From NCBI GenBank assembly GCA_009783565.1, contig WRDF01000002.1, positions 124,001 to 188,000 of the forward strand: DNA of 64,000 bases. Direction: 5' to 3'. The position numbers were made by a program, and so were the translations under genes. The notes under the pieces were generated by a model, which was not told where the DNA came from, searched no databases, and saw nothing but the letters and a program-made list of their open reading frames with translations. Positions 42,198 to 51,136 of the stretch are shown one piece after another (within the stretch, counting starts at the first letter, position 1; the number at the start of each line of letters is the position of its first letter). This DNA comes from Rikenellaceae bacterium (GTDB taxonomy: Bacteria > Bacteroidota > Bacteroidia > Bacteroidales > Rikenellaceae).

Positions 42198-43292
42198 TCA
42201 AAAGATCCATTTAAATATTTGAATAATACCTTCGACAGCAGACGCAACAAGTCCGCCTCCGGCTGCTCCTGGAAGTGCTCCAACTCCTCCTGCCATTGAT
42301 CCTGCTGCCGCACCTCCTATTGCCCCGGCCACATCAGCAGCCCAAAGATCAGCAGTACTAGGGTTGGAGGAGCTACCTGACGAATTTTGATCTTCCTCCT
42401 CGTCGGGGTCCGGCCAATCGCAAGCACATAAATTCGGATTAAAAACCAAGTTTGCTGGGCATTCTATCAGAGTTGCAGTACCGTTATCCAAATCGATAAT
42501 TATGAACCAGTTTTTATAGTACGGATGTGGAACTAAAAAAAAGTTCTCGTTAGACTCCGGCCCCGACCTCGTCGCCACACTTTGTATTATCTCCTGATAT
42601 AAATCTTCGGAAGGATCGATGGCGCGCACGATCCGCGAGTTCAGAACGGTGTTCCATTTCATAAGGTTCTCCGTCCAATACTCGGCGGAATGAACGGCGA
42701 TGCTCATTGCAGCCAACAGGTGCTCGGCCTCCTCTATCGTCGTAGCTTCTCTGATAATTTCTTCTTCCAATTCAGCTAATTCTTTTCTCAAAATGACGGG
42801 GGTCATACCATCTCTGCCCATGATAGCCATAATCCGGTTGTAATACTCCTGCTGGAAAGGCGTGAGGATTTCCATGACCTCTGCATCTCTTTCCGCTGCG
42901 GAACTTTGCGTGAGAGAGCGGGTTTTCGTACTTGACAACACCACATTCAAGAAGTCTTCATCCAATTCCGGAGCGATCGTTTTCATAAACCTCCCGGTGG
43001 AACTAATGGCAAACTGCTCGAAGTCGAATGTTTCGGGGAATGCTCCGCCCGAAGAACTTCTCGTTTGGGGATTGCCCCCCGATTCCTTGAACAGGCGAAT
43101 CTTTTCTGCCATCAGGTCGGCAAGGATGAAGTCAAGCCCCTCGTTATGCAGAATGCCCACCTGCTCGATCTGCGCTCTCTGCTCCGCCGTGATTCTGACC
43201 ACGCTCTTCGACCTTTCACCCGAAAAATCACAGGCAATTACCGCTATCAGCAAGCCGACGGTCGCACTCGAAAAAAATAGTTTTCTTTTCAT
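42198..43292 (-). CDS. Lipoprotein with CBM14-like motif and C-terminal glycine zipper
   Basis: A 364-residue lipoprotein (lipobox AVIACDFSG, Cys about 21). A helical Glu-rich middle (about 35-240) is followed by IECPANLVFNPNLCACDWPDPDEEE, which resembles the end of a chitin-binding type 2 (CBM14) module. An Asp/Ser-rich linker and a hydrophobic glycine-zipper tail follow (about 315-364, AGAIGGAAAGSMAGGVGALP then GAAGGGLVASAVEGIIQIF). Such GxxxG tails occur in two-peptide bacteriocins and pore formers. Function is unknown. Confidence 0.68.
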   Translation of the reverse strand: MKRKLFFSSATVGLLIAVIACDFSGERSKSVVRITAEQRAQIEQVGILHNEGLDFILADLMAEKIRLFKESGGNPQTRSSSGGAFPETFDFEQFAISSTGRFMKTIAPELDEDFLNVVLSSTKTRSLTQSSAAERDAEVMEILTPFQQEYYNRIMAIMGRDGMTPVILRKELAELEEEIIREATTIEEAEHLLAAMSIAVHSAEYWTENLMKWNTVLNSRIVRAIDPSEDLYQEIIQSVATRSGPESNENFFLVPHPYYKNWFIIIDLDNGTATLIECPANLVFNPNLCACDWPDPDEEEDQNSSGSSSNPSTADLWAADVAGAIGGAAAGSMAGGVGALPGAAGGGLVASAVEGIIQIFKWIF

Positions 43293-43320
43293 ATCTTTAA
43301 GGTATTAAAGGAATTATGTG

Positions 43321-44586
43321 TTAAAGATTCCCCGATGCGTATATTTTCACGTCGTCGAGAGTGATCTGCTCGCCGCTGAGGATTATAAGGCGTTCCACGA
43401 CGTTGCGCAACTCGCGTATGTTGCCTGTCCAGTGCATGGTTTGCAGCTCGGCGAATGCCGATTGTTCGACGCTCTTTTCCGGAATGCCGTACTCCACACA
43501 GATCTTGCGGACAAAATAATTTACTAATAAAGGTATGTCGTCGAGGCGGTCTATGAGCGGCGGAACGTGAATGATGATAACGCTCAGGCGATGATAGAGG
43601 TCTTCGCGGAAATTGCCGATCCGAATCTCCTCGCGAAGGTTTTTATTGGTGGCCGAGACGATGCGTACATTTATATGTATATCCTTGTCGCCTCCTACAC
43701 GTGATACTTTGTGCTCCTGCAACGCGCGCAACACTTTGGCCTGCGCCGAGAGGCTCATGTCGCCTATCTCGTCGAGGAACAAAGTGCCGCCGTCGGCCTG
43801 TTCGAACTTGCCCTTGCGCTGCTTTACGGCGGAGGTGAACGCGCCTTTCTCGTGGCCGAACAACTCGCTTTCGATTAGTTCCGACGGGATGGCGGCGCAG
43901 TTAACTTCGACAAACGGTGCACCGTGACGTCCGCTTTTCTCATGCAGCCAGCGTGCCACAAGCTCTTTACCCGTGCCGTTGGGACCGGTGATCAGCACGC
44001 GCGCATCCGACGGGCCGACCTTGTCGATCAGCGATTTCACGTGATTTATCGATACCGACTCGCCGATGATCGACTCTATGACGCTCTCTTTGTGGTGAGG
44101 GCAATCGAGCGCACGGCTGCTGCTGACGCTAATGCCGCTACGATTAGCAATGCCGTCGCTTTTGTTCGCGGCCGCGCCATCCGTTTGCGGTTCTTCCGCC
44201 CGTTCGCCGTTATGCCGGGCGAGTGCCACTACACCGCGTATGGCAGCGAGCAACTGGTTCATGTCGATCGGCTTGGACACGAAGTCGAACGCCTCGTTGT
44301 CGCGAATCGCATGAACGACCGTTTCGACCGAAGGGTTGCCCGACATGATAATCGTGCTGAGCGAGCGAAACACCTCACGCCGCCCCGCAGAGGCATGTTC
44401 ATCGCCGATCGCACCGTCGCACAGCAATATGTCATATATCCTCTCAGCGTGTGCCGCGTAGCCCTCTTCGAGCGTCTCATAGGCATCGACCACGAACTCT
44501 TCGAATTCGAGCCGTTCTTTCAGGGCGTTGCGGATGCTTTTTGACGAATCAAGGATCAGTATTTTCAATTTGTCGAGATTGTCCAT
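43321..44586 (-). CDS. Sigma-54-type response regulator lacking an HTH domain
   Basis: A 421-residue NtrC-like protein. The receiver domain (about 7-125) has phospho-acceptor Asp57 in ILLCDGAIG and Lys in FVSKPID. The AAA+ domain (about 170-400) has Walker A GPNGTGKE, Walker B GGTLFLDEIGDMS and the sigma-54 contact loop as GAFTSA instead of GAFTGA. It stops after ERLIILSGEQITLDDVKIYA, with no Fis-type HTH. It may act from solution or through another protein. Confidence 0.85.
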   Translation of the reverse strand: MDNLDKLKILILDSSKSIRNALKERLEFEEFVVDAYETLEEGYAAHAERIYDILLCDGAIGDEHASAGRREVFRSLSTIIMSGNPSVETVVHAIRDNEAFDFVSKPIDMNQLLAAIRGVVALARHNGERAEEPQTDGAAANKSDGIANRSGISVSSSRALDCPHHKESVIESIIGESVSINHVKSLIDKVGPSDARVLITGPNGTGKELVARWLHEKSGRHGAPFVEVNCAAIPSELIESELFGHEKGAFTSAVKQRKGKFEQADGGTLFLDEIGDMSLSAQAKVLRALQEHKVSRVGGDKDIHINVRIVSATNKNLREEIRIGNFREDLYHRLSVIIIHVPPLIDRLDDIPLLVNYFVRKICVEYGIPEKSVEQSAFAELQTMHWTGNIRELRNVVERLIILSGEQITLDDVKIYASGNL

Positions 44587-44626
44587 ATTCGTTTAAATTT
44601 ATGTTTAAATAAATAGGACGGAACTG

Positions 44627-44658
44627 TTTGCACTTTTTGAGAAAAGGCACTATCTTTG
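44627..44658 (+). promoter_or_regulatory. Promoter TTTG-N20-TATCTTTG, with palindromic -7 region
   Basis: TTTG at 44627-44630 and TATCTTTG at 44651-44658. Positions 44651-44667 read TATCTTTG-T-CAAAGATA, so the minus strand also carries a -7-like box at the same place, facing the sigma-54-type gene. The 270-nt gap (44587-44856) holds no other recognised feature. Confidence 0.55.
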
Positions 44659-44856
44659 TCAAAGATATGGAAAAAGATTGGCATTTTTGCTCAAATCATT
44701 TGCAATCTTATTTTTATTTTTCAAAAGCGGGTGTCGCCCGCTGTCTGAATTTGCGATAAATCGGTTGGCTTTTTATGTTATCTTGCGGTCTGTTCGGCGT
44801 GTTTCGTGCGTCTGCCGCGGGTTTCACCGACCACCCCTGTCGATTACTGTTTTCTG

Positions 44857-45534
44857 ATGAAAAAAAATTATAACTACGAGCGCAAGAAGCTCAGGCTGCC
44901 CGAATACGGGCGGCACATACACGAGATGGTAGATTATCTTTCGACTATCGAAGACCGTGATGAACGCAACCGCCAGGCGAGGGCTGTGATCGGAGTGATG
45001 GGGAATCTGTTCCCCATGCTGCGCGATACGGCCGACTATACCCACAAACTGTGGGATCATTTGTTCATAATGGCCGATTTCCGGCTGGATGTCGATTCGC
45101 CTTATCCGATCCCTTCGGCGGAAGAGTTGGCGCCGCATCCGGCGCGGATGAGCTACCCGTCGAGGCGCATCGCCATAAAGCACTATGGCAAGAATGTGGA
45201 GAACATCCTGCGGTCGCTGAGCGCGGCAGGCGATACGGGCGCAGTGGGAGAGGTCGTGGCAAATGTGGCCCGGTATATGCGTGCGAAGGGCTATGAGTAC
45301 AATCAGGAGCACCCTAATAATGAGTCGGTTATAAAAGACATAAAACGATTGTCCGATAATGCTGTTTTTGTGGACGAAAGTGTTATCGATGCCATGCGAA
45401 GCGAATATAAACAGCACCATTCGGCGCATCAAAAAAAGACTGCACACCAGAACGGACGGCAGAATAAATGCGTTAAAAACGGTAAAACGTCGTCGGGCAG
45501 AGGTGCGGGCTCGCACCGCGAGCGGATGAAATGA
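44857..45534 (+). CDS. DUF4290 domain protein
   Basis: A 225-residue protein. The core (about 1-180) matches DUF4290, a family restricted to Bacteroidetes: NYNYERKKLRLPEYGRHIHEMVDY at the N-terminus and LWDHLFIMADFRLDVDSPYP in the middle. The C-terminal ~45 residues are basic and low complexity (His, Lys, Gly, Arg), suggesting nucleic-acid contact. ATG 44857 fits the family start; an in-frame GTG at 44806 would add 17 residues. About 200 nt of leader follow the promoter. Confidence 0.83.
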   Translation: MKKNYNYERKKLRLPEYGRHIHEMVDYLSTIEDRDERNRQARAVIGVMGNLFPMLRDTADYTHKLWDHLFIMADFRLDVDSPYPIPSAEELAPHPARMSYPSRRIAIKHYGKNVENILRSLSAAGDTGAVGEVVANVARYMRAKGYEYNQEHPNNESVIKDIKRLSDNAVFVDESVIDAMRSEYKQHHSAHQKKTAHQNGRQNKCVKNGKTSSGRGAGSHRERMK

Positions 45535-45565
45535 CACACGCGGCGTGTGGTTTAATAGCCTGCCG
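45534..45565 (+). repeat. Palindrome-hairpin repeat at the DUF4290 stop
   Basis: ACACACGCGGCGTGTGG starts on the last base of the TGA. TTTAATAG and CCTGCCG follow. Same order and orientation as the copies after cysQ, the GT2 gene and rnfA. Confidence 0.75.
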
Positions 45566-45629
45566 CATGACGGAATATGTGGTTTTGATGTTTTACGTTT
45601 GTCCGGAATAGACAGTCCGGCCGACAAAA

Positions 45630-46544
45630 ATGATCCGAATATCCATAATAATAGCGACGTATAATCGCGCGCAGAGTCTCCTTCGCACGCTGGAAAGCGT
45701 TGTGGGGCAGTCGTTGGAGCCGCAGCTGTGGGAATGTGTGGTGGTGGATAACAACTCGCGCGACGAGACGCAGAAACTTTTCGCGAAATTTGCGGCAAAG
45801 CACAAAGGGTTTAACCTGCGTATGGTACGTGAGACGCAGCAGGGGCTTTCTCATGCGCGCAATCGCGGCATTACCGGGAGCGTGGGCGGGATCATTGCGA
45901 TCATCGACGACGACGAGGAGGTGAATCCGAGCTTTGCGCGCGCCTATCTCGAACTTTTCGGTGCACATCCCGATGCCGCTGCCGCCGGTGGGAAGATCAT
46001 GCCTTTTTATGATAAAACGCCGCCGAAATGGCTTTCGCCTATCACCGAGCGACCCATTGCCGGTACGCTCGACTTGGGGGAACGGGTGCGGCTTTTTCGC
46101 GGCGAGAGATACCCCGGCGGCGGAAATATGGCGTTGCGGCGCACGGCAGTAGAGAAATACGGCATGTTCGATCCCGCGCTGGGACGTATCGGTAAAAAAC
46201 TGCTCGCAGGCGAGGAAAAGGACCTGTTCCGCAGATTGCAGGCGGGTGGTGAAAGAATCTACTATACCCCTCAGGCCCAGATACTTCACATAATTCCCGC
46301 GTCACGTCTCACGCTTTCGTATTTCGCCCGCGCCACGCGCATGGTAGGCGTCAGCGAGCGCATTCGCACGCTCGGCATCTCGCGGTGGGCGTATCTCAAA
46401 CGCCTGCTCGCCGAGGGCGTAAAATGGTGTGCTACAATCGTATACGGAGTCTTATATCTATTTTCGTTCAGACCCGCAAAAGCACGCGGTCTGCTGGTCA
46501 TGCGCCGCAATATCACGTTAGGGTTGTTAGGCGTCGAGGCTTGA
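45630..46544 (+). CDS. Glycosyltransferase family 2
   Basis: A 304-residue GT-A enzyme. IRISIIIATYNRAQSL opens the nucleotide-sugar fold, followed by VVDNNSRDETQ, ARNRGITGS and the metal-binding AIIDDDEEV. The C-terminal part has a hydrophobic stretch (about 265-285, WCATIVYGVLYLFSF) that probably associates with the membrane. It likely builds LPS or capsule. Its stop codon lies inside the arm of an inverted repeat. Confidence 0.88.
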   Translation: MIRISIIIATYNRAQSLLRTLESVVGQSLEPQLWECVVVDNNSRDETQKLFAKFAAKHKGFNLRMVRETQQGLSHARNRGITGSVGGIIAIIDDDEEVNPSFARAYLELFGAHPDAAAAGGKIMPFYDKTPPKWLSPITERPIAGTLDLGERVRLFRGERYPGGGNMALRRTAVEKYGMFDPALGRIGKKLLAGEEKDLFRRLQAGGERIYYTPQAQILHIIPASRLTLSYFARATRMVGVSERIRTLGISRWAYLKRLLAEGVKWCATIVYGVLYLFSFRPAKARGLLVMRRNITLGLLGVEA

Positions 46545-46575
46545 AACCACACGTGTGTGGTTTCAAGCCTGCCGG
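46538..46575 (+). repeat. Palindrome-hairpin repeat overlapping the GT2 stop codon
   Basis: 15-bp perfect arms (46538-46552 and 46555-46569) enclose GT; the left arm contains the last Ala codon and TGA of the gene. CCTGCCGG follows at 46568-46575, overlapping the right arm end. Confidence 0.82.
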
Positions 46576-46598
46576 GTGACATATCTATAAAATAGCCC

Positions 46599-47030
46599 TT
46601 ATTTCTTAGCTAAATCTTTTTCTTCCCTTTTAAGAATATCACGGATCTCGGTGAGCAATTTTTCTTCGGCCGTTGGCGCGGGAGGCGGTGCTGCGGGCGC
46701 CGGGGCATGCTTTCGCAAATGATCGAGGCGGTTGATCGTGCGCACTATCAGGAAAACGGAGAAGGCGATGATGAGGAAACTTACGACGGTGTTGAGGAAT
46801 GCGCCGTATTTTACGGCAACCGCAGGCGCATCCGGCGTGGCGTGCTTGACAGTGAAGGCGAGGTCGGAGAAATCTACGCCGCCGAGCAACATGCCGATCG
46901 GCGGCATTATGACGTCGTTCACGAGAGAATTGACTACGGTCCCGAAGGCCGCGCCGACGATGATGCCCACGGCCATGTCGATCATGTTGCCGCGCATCGC
47001 AAATTTCTTGAATTCAGAGAGGAAGCTCAT
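46599..47030 (-). CDS. mscL: Large-conductance mechanosensitive channel MscL
   Basis: A 143-residue homopentameric channel that opens under membrane tension. It shows [27 protein letters not shown] (N-terminal helix and TM1) and TM2 (about 75-95, [17 protein letters not shown]), a cytoplasmic Pro/Ala linker ([11 protein letters not shown]) and the final [12 protein letters not shown] helix. Length is standard. Confidence 0.96.
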   Translation of the reverse strand: MSFLSEFKKFAMRGNMIDMAVGIIVGAAFGTVVNSLVNDVIMPPIGMLLGGVDFSDLAFTVKHATPDAPAVAVKYGAFLNTVVSFLIIAFSVFLIVRTINRLDHLRKHAPAPAAPPPAPTAEEKLLTEIRDILKREEKDLAKK

Positions 47031-47182
47031 GGTTTTGCAGGTTTAGCGTTTTTCAAAAAGCATTTTGCAAATTTAATGCCCGAGTAGCATATGTTCTAAC
47101 TTTTTCTCTCATAATTCACGATGCGATTAAACATAATAATGCAAAACAGAGCATAAAAAGAACCAAATAGCGCATTTATTCG

Positions 47183-47190
47183 TATATTTG
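47183..47190 (+). promoter_or_regulatory. -7 box TATATTTG before the AraC-type regulator
   Basis: TATATTTG lies about 120 nt before the ATG at 47309. The -33 element is not obvious. Confidence 0.5.
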
Positions 47191-47308
47191 CATAATATAG
47201 GGTGCGGTTCGGCAATCCTTGCGAAAACGAGTTTCAGACGACTGCGCTCACTTCCACCATATTTGTAAAACGGAATCATTTTTGCGACAATTACGTTTTA
47301 GCAATAAA

Positions 47309-48217
47309 ATGAATCTTTCGAAAAATATGCGTACAGAAAACCATTGTCAGGGAATTCACAGTATTGAAGAGTGTCTCTCCTGCTACAACTATGGTAATGG
47401 CGACAAGTCTATGGTCGAGATGCTCGTGAAGGCGGCTGGCGAGTGCGGAGAGACGATGCTTACGGCTGACATCATAGCGTTTGTCATGGAAGGCGAAGTA
47501 CGCTTTACGGTTAATGATAATGATGTGCGGTCTGTGCAGTTGAGCGGAGGACAGATGGTGTTCATGTCGTTGGGGAGCGTACTGCGCTACGAGACACTGC
47601 GGCAAAGCATTGTGCTGATCATGCGGTTGAACGGGTTCGCGTTCCAATTGTGCCAGGACTTTGAACTGGAACGATTGCAAGGGTATACAGCGAAGCTGAA
47701 CAGCGAAATGCGCAAGACGATTCATATATTGGAAGCCAACGATAGCGTGCGCCATCTGGCGAAGGGATTGGCCAGGAATTATAATAACGGACTGAGGTGT
47801 CGTGAATATTTTCGCAATGAGATATTGAACTTTTTCATTATGCTACGGGCTTATTATTCCGGCGAGGAGCTGGGGCGGTTTTTAAGTTCGTTATTGAGCG
47901 TCGACGTTTTATTTTCGAAGTATGTGCGGACGAATTGGATGCTCCACCGCTCGGTAGGTTCGTTGGCCGCGGCTATGAAAATGACCCCGCAGCAATTCAC
48001 GCGTAAATTTCACCGCGTGTTCGGGCAAGCACCGTACGAGTGGATGCAGCACGAAAGGGCGCGGATGGTTTATGCCGAAATTTGTGAGACGAACAAGCCT
48101 CTGAAAGAGATCGTTGCGCAGTACGGCTTTCCGGCACGGGCGAATTTCAATCGTTTCTGCAAGCGTTTTTTCGGGATGAATCCGGGAAGCATACGTAAAA
48201 AGAAACATAAAGGGTAA
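47309..48217 (+). CDS. AraC family transcriptional regulator
   Basis: A 302-residue protein. The N-terminal cupin-like half (about 30-120, IIAFVMEGEVRFTVNDND) probably senses a ligand. The C-terminal AraC domain has two HTH units (about 200-300: VGSLAAAMKMTPQQFTRKFHRVFG and LKEIVAQYGFPARANFNRFCKRFFGMNPGS). Start at ATG 47309; the frame extends upstream to a TTG at 47219 without support. Target genes are unknown. Confidence 0.87.
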   Translation: MNLSKNMRTENHCQGIHSIEECLSCYNYGNGDKSMVEMLVKAAGECGETMLTADIIAFVMEGEVRFTVNDNDVRSVQLSGGQMVFMSLGSVLRYETLRQSIVLIMRLNGFAFQLCQDFELERLQGYTAKLNSEMRKTIHILEANDSVRHLAKGLARNYNNGLRCREYFRNEILNFFIMLRAYYSGEELGRFLSSLLSVDVLFSKYVRTNWMLHRSVGSLAAAMKMTPQQFTRKFHRVFGQAPYEWMQHERARMVYAEICETNKPLKEIVAQYGFPARANFNRFCKRFFGMNPGSIRKKKHKG

Positions 48218-48261
48218 TAGACCGCCGAATGAGGCATGTGCGAACAGACCTCTGAACGCAT

Positions 48262-49575
48262 CTACCCTCCAATACAAAAATATTCGATTCCGGCGCGAGT
48301 AAGTTCGCGGCGGTCGTAGATATTCCGGCCGTCGAAGACCGCAGGAATGCGCATCAGGCGGCGCACGACATCCCATGACGGCATCCGAAACTCCTTCCAT
48401 TCCGTTACCATCAACAGCGCATCACAACCGGCCAGAGCCTCGTATTTATCATCTGCATAGGCGACGCGCGAGCCGAGCAGGCGTCGGGCGTCGGGCGTCG
48501 CAACGGGGTCGTAGACCACCACCTGCGCTCCGGCCGCAAGCAGCAGGTCGATCAGCACGAGCGACGGCGCTTCGCGCATATCGTCGGTTTCGGGCTTGAA
48601 CGCCAGTCCCCAGACCGCTATGCGCCGCCCCTCCAAATCGCCGCCGAAATAAGCGGATAACTTATTGAACAACAGCTGTTTCTGGTCTTCGTTCACCGCT
48701 TCGACCGCCCTTAGCACGCGCATGTCGTAGCCGAGCGAAGAGGCCGTCTGCACGATAGCTTTCACATCTTTCGGCAGGCACGAGCCGCCATACCCGCAGC
48801 CCGGATAAAGAAATTTCGTACCGATGCGTGTGTCGCTGCCGATACCCTGCCGCACCATATTCACGTCCGCGCCCGTGAGTTCACACAGGTTCGCAATGTC
48901 GTTCATAAAGCTGATGCGCGTGGCAAGCATGGCGTTGGCGGCGTATTTCGTCATCTCGGCCGACGGTATGTCCATGAATATCACGCGGAAACGGTTGAGA
49001 AGCATCGGGCGGTAGAGCCGTGTAAAATATTCGCGCGCCTCGTCGCTGTCCACGCCGACGACCACGCGGTCGGGCGACATGAAGTCCTGCACCGCCGTGC
49101 CTTCTTTGAGAAATTCGGGGTTCGCAGCCACGTCGAACGGAATTTCCACGCCGCGCCGCGCCAGTTCGTCGGCTATGACCCGCCGCACCCGCGCCGCCGT
49201 CCCTACGGGGACGGTGCTCTTGGTAACTATCAGTTTATAGGAGCATATCGCGCTGCCCACTTCGCGCGCGACGTCCAGCACATGGCGCAGATCGGCACTC
49301 CCGTCCTCATCGGATGGCGTTCCGACGGCGATGAACACCACCTCGCAACTTTCCAGCACATCGGCCAGCGACGTGGAGAACGAAAGCCGCCCGGCGGCCG
49401 TATTCTTGGTTATGAGGTCGTCCAGTCCCGGCTCGTATATCGTCGATTCGCCGCGCCTCAGCTGCTCGACCTTCTCCGCATCCACGTCCACGCACACCAC
49501 CTCTGCGCCCAGCTCGGCAAAACATGTGCCGGTGACCAAACCTACGTATCCTGTCCCTGCGATGGCTATTTTCAT
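48262..49575 (-). CDS. ugd: UDP-glucose 6-dehydrogenase
   Basis: A 437-residue enzyme of the UDP-glucose/GDP-mannose dehydrogenase family that makes UDP-glucuronate in two NAD-dependent oxidations. It has GTGYVGLVTGTCFAELG (NAD site), the substrate-binding FLYPGCGYGGSCLPKDV with the catalytic Cys, and the third domain with VWGLAFKPETDDMREAPS. It supplies glucuronate for capsule or LPS; no glycan cluster is adjacent. Confidence 0.95.
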   Translation of the reverse strand: MKIAIAGTGYVGLVTGTCFAELGAEVVCVDVDAEKVEQLRRGESTIYEPGLDDLITKNTAAGRLSFSTSLADVLESCEVVFIAVGTPSDEDGSADLRHVLDVAREVGSAICSYKLIVTKSTVPVGTAARVRRVIADELARRGVEIPFDVAANPEFLKEGTAVQDFMSPDRVVVGVDSDEAREYFTRLYRPMLLNRFRVIFMDIPSAEMTKYAANAMLATRISFMNDIANLCELTGADVNMVRQGIGSDTRIGTKFLYPGCGYGGSCLPKDVKAIVQTASSLGYDMRVLRAVEAVNEDQKQLLFNKLSAYFGGDLEGRRIAVWGLAFKPETDDMREAPSLVLIDLLLAAGAQVVVYDPVATPDARRLLGSRVAYADDKYEALAGCDALLMVTEWKEFRMPSWDVVRRLMRIPAVFDGRNIYDRRELTRAGIEYFCIGG

Positions 49576-49687
49576 AACACTTTTCTCTGATTTTCATACA
49601 AATATACAAACTTTCGTCGAAAAGCACATCTGAACCTGCTGTTCCTAAACTAACAGCATAAAGGCGTGATTTTATGATGAAAGTTTA

Positions 49688-49695
49688 TATATTTG
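49688..49695 (+). promoter_or_regulatory. -7 box of the rseC-rnf operon
   Basis: TATATTTG, 31 nt before the ATG of the rseC-like gene, in an AT-rich gap. No strong -33 box is seen. Confidence 0.55.
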
Positions 49696-49726
49696 CGAAT
49701 CCGAAAACCCGAATATTCGCACAAAA

Positions 49727-50143
49727 ATGAAGTACGATATCGTTCACGAGGGCATTGTGAAAGAAATAATGGGTAACATGGTGGTGGTCGCCGTCGAACA
49801 GAATTGCGCCTGCGGATCGTGTCGCGTGAAGAGCCTTTGCGGTCTGGGTGAGCGAGGCGAGAACGAAGTGGCTGTGTACGATCGCGATGCGGAGCGGTAC
49901 AGCGTCGGCGAGACGGTGGTTGTCGCCATCGGCACGGCGATGGGGATGAAGGCGGTGCTGTGGGCCTATATAATGCCTTTCCTGCTGATGCTGGCCACGC
50001 TTTTGATTACGAAAGAACTCGGTGCGACGGAACTTGTGTCGGGACTGCTGACGCTCGGCGCAGTGGGGGGTTACTATGCCTGCCTGTGGTTTGCGCGCCA
50101 TAAGATGGAGCGCGAGATAGTGTTTAAGATAATGAAAAGATAA
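49727..50143 (+). CDS. RseC family protein (SoxR-reducing / Rnf-associated)
   Basis: A 138-residue protein. The cytoplasmic N-terminal part has Cys motif CACGSCRVKSLCGLGE, as in RseC, followed by two TM helices (about 75-95 and 100-122). In Bacteroidetes it often heads the rnf operon, and may help assemble or tune it. It is 3 nt upstream of rnfB. Confidence 0.85.
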   Translation: MKYDIVHEGIVKEIMGNMVVVAVEQNCACGSCRVKSLCGLGERGENEVAVYDRDAERYSVGETVVVAIGTAMGMKAVLWAYIMPFLLMLATLLITKELGATELVSGLLTLGAVGGYYACLWFARHKMEREIVFKIMKR

Positions 50144-50146
50144 TAG

Positions 50147-51001
50147 ATGAACGAAACATTGATTGCGGTTCTCACGACGGCGGGAGCGCTCGTCGGGCTT
50201 GGGGTCTTTTCGGCGGCGGTGCTGTATTTGGTTTCGCTGAAATTCAAGGTTGACGAAGATCCGCGCATCGATACCGTCGAGGCTTTGCTTTCGGGTGCGA
50301 ACTGCGGCGGATGCGGGCTGCCCGGATGCCGCGGACTGGCTGAAATGCTCGTCGGTGAAGACGATATAAGCAAGCTCTACTGCCCGCCGGCAGGAGCGGA
50401 TACGATGGGGCAGATCGCGACGATGCTGGGCAAAGCAGCGCCTGCGCGCGAGCCGTCGGTGGCCGTTGTGCGATGCGCGGGCAGCTATGCGCGGCGCGAG
50501 AGGACGAACCGCTATGACGGTGCGGGGTCGTGTGCCGTAGCGGCTGCGCTGTACGGAGGCGAGACCGGTTGCACGTTCGGCTGTCTTAGCGAGGGCGACT
50601 GCGTTCGCGCGTGTCCGTTCGATGCCATTCATATGAATCCCGAAACAGGGCTGCCGGAAGTGGTGGATGAGAAATGCACGGCGTGCGGCAAATGCGTGAC
50701 GGCGTGTCCGAAGGCTTTGATAGAGCTTCGCAGGCAGGGGGCGCGTAATCGGCGTGTGTGCGTGACGTGCCGCAATCGGGACAAGGGCGCGGTGGCGCGC
50801 AAAGTGTGCGAGGTGGCGTGCATCGCGTGCGGCAAATGTGTGAAAGCGTGCACGTTCGATGCGATCGTTCTCGAAAACAATCTTGCGTTCATAGACTCGC
50901 ATAAGTGCAAGCTGTGCCGCAAGTGCGTGCCCGAATGCCCTACGGGAGCGATCGAAGAAACGGGCTTTCCTGCGCGTAAGGAAGAAAAGGAAACAGTGTA
51001 G
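50147..51001 (+). CDS. rnfB: Rnf electron transport complex subunit B
   Basis: A 284-residue iron-sulfur subunit. An N-terminal membrane helix (about 5-27) comes before the NCGGCGLPGCRG cluster motif and several ferredoxin-type motifs, including CTACGKCVTACP, CIACGKCVKACT and CKLCRKCVPECP. RnfB accepts electrons from reduced ferredoxin. A repeat of about 105 nt separates it from rnfC. Confidence 0.94.
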   Translation: MNETLIAVLTTAGALVGLGVFSAAVLYLVSLKFKVDEDPRIDTVEALLSGANCGGCGLPGCRGLAEMLVGEDDISKLYCPPAGADTMGQIATMLGKAAPAREPSVAVVRCAGSYARRERTNRYDGAGSCAVAAALYGGETGCTFGCLSEGDCVRACPFDAIHMNPETGLPEVVDEKCTACGKCVTACPKALIELRRQGARNRRVCVTCRNRDKGAVARKVCEVACIACGKCVKACTFDAIVLENNLAFIDSHKCKLCRKCVPECPTGAIEETGFPARKEEKETV

Positions 51002-51014
51002 GTTTTATTATTAT

Positions 51015-51119
51015 GTCATCCCGAGCGAGCGCGTAGGCGCGACGAGGGATCTATCGCGAGTCTTATTTTATATATATACTAGCGATAGATTCCTCCGCCT
51101 TTCAGGCGTTCGGAATGAC
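51015..51119. repeat. Family B intergenic palindrome inside the rnf operon
   Basis: Begins GTCATCCCGAGCGAGCGCG, contains GGATCTATCGCGAG facing AGCGATAGATTCC, and ends TTCGGAATGAC. It lies between rnfB and rnfC and carries no CACGCG tract. Confidence 0.75.
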
Positions 51120-51136
51120 AAAGCATAATTTGAAAT

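Noticed and set aside
44806-44856. GTG start at 44806 for the DUF4290 gene
   Set aside because: The added 17 residues are not family-like, and the ATG at 44857 begins exactly with the conserved NYNYERKKLRLPEYG region.
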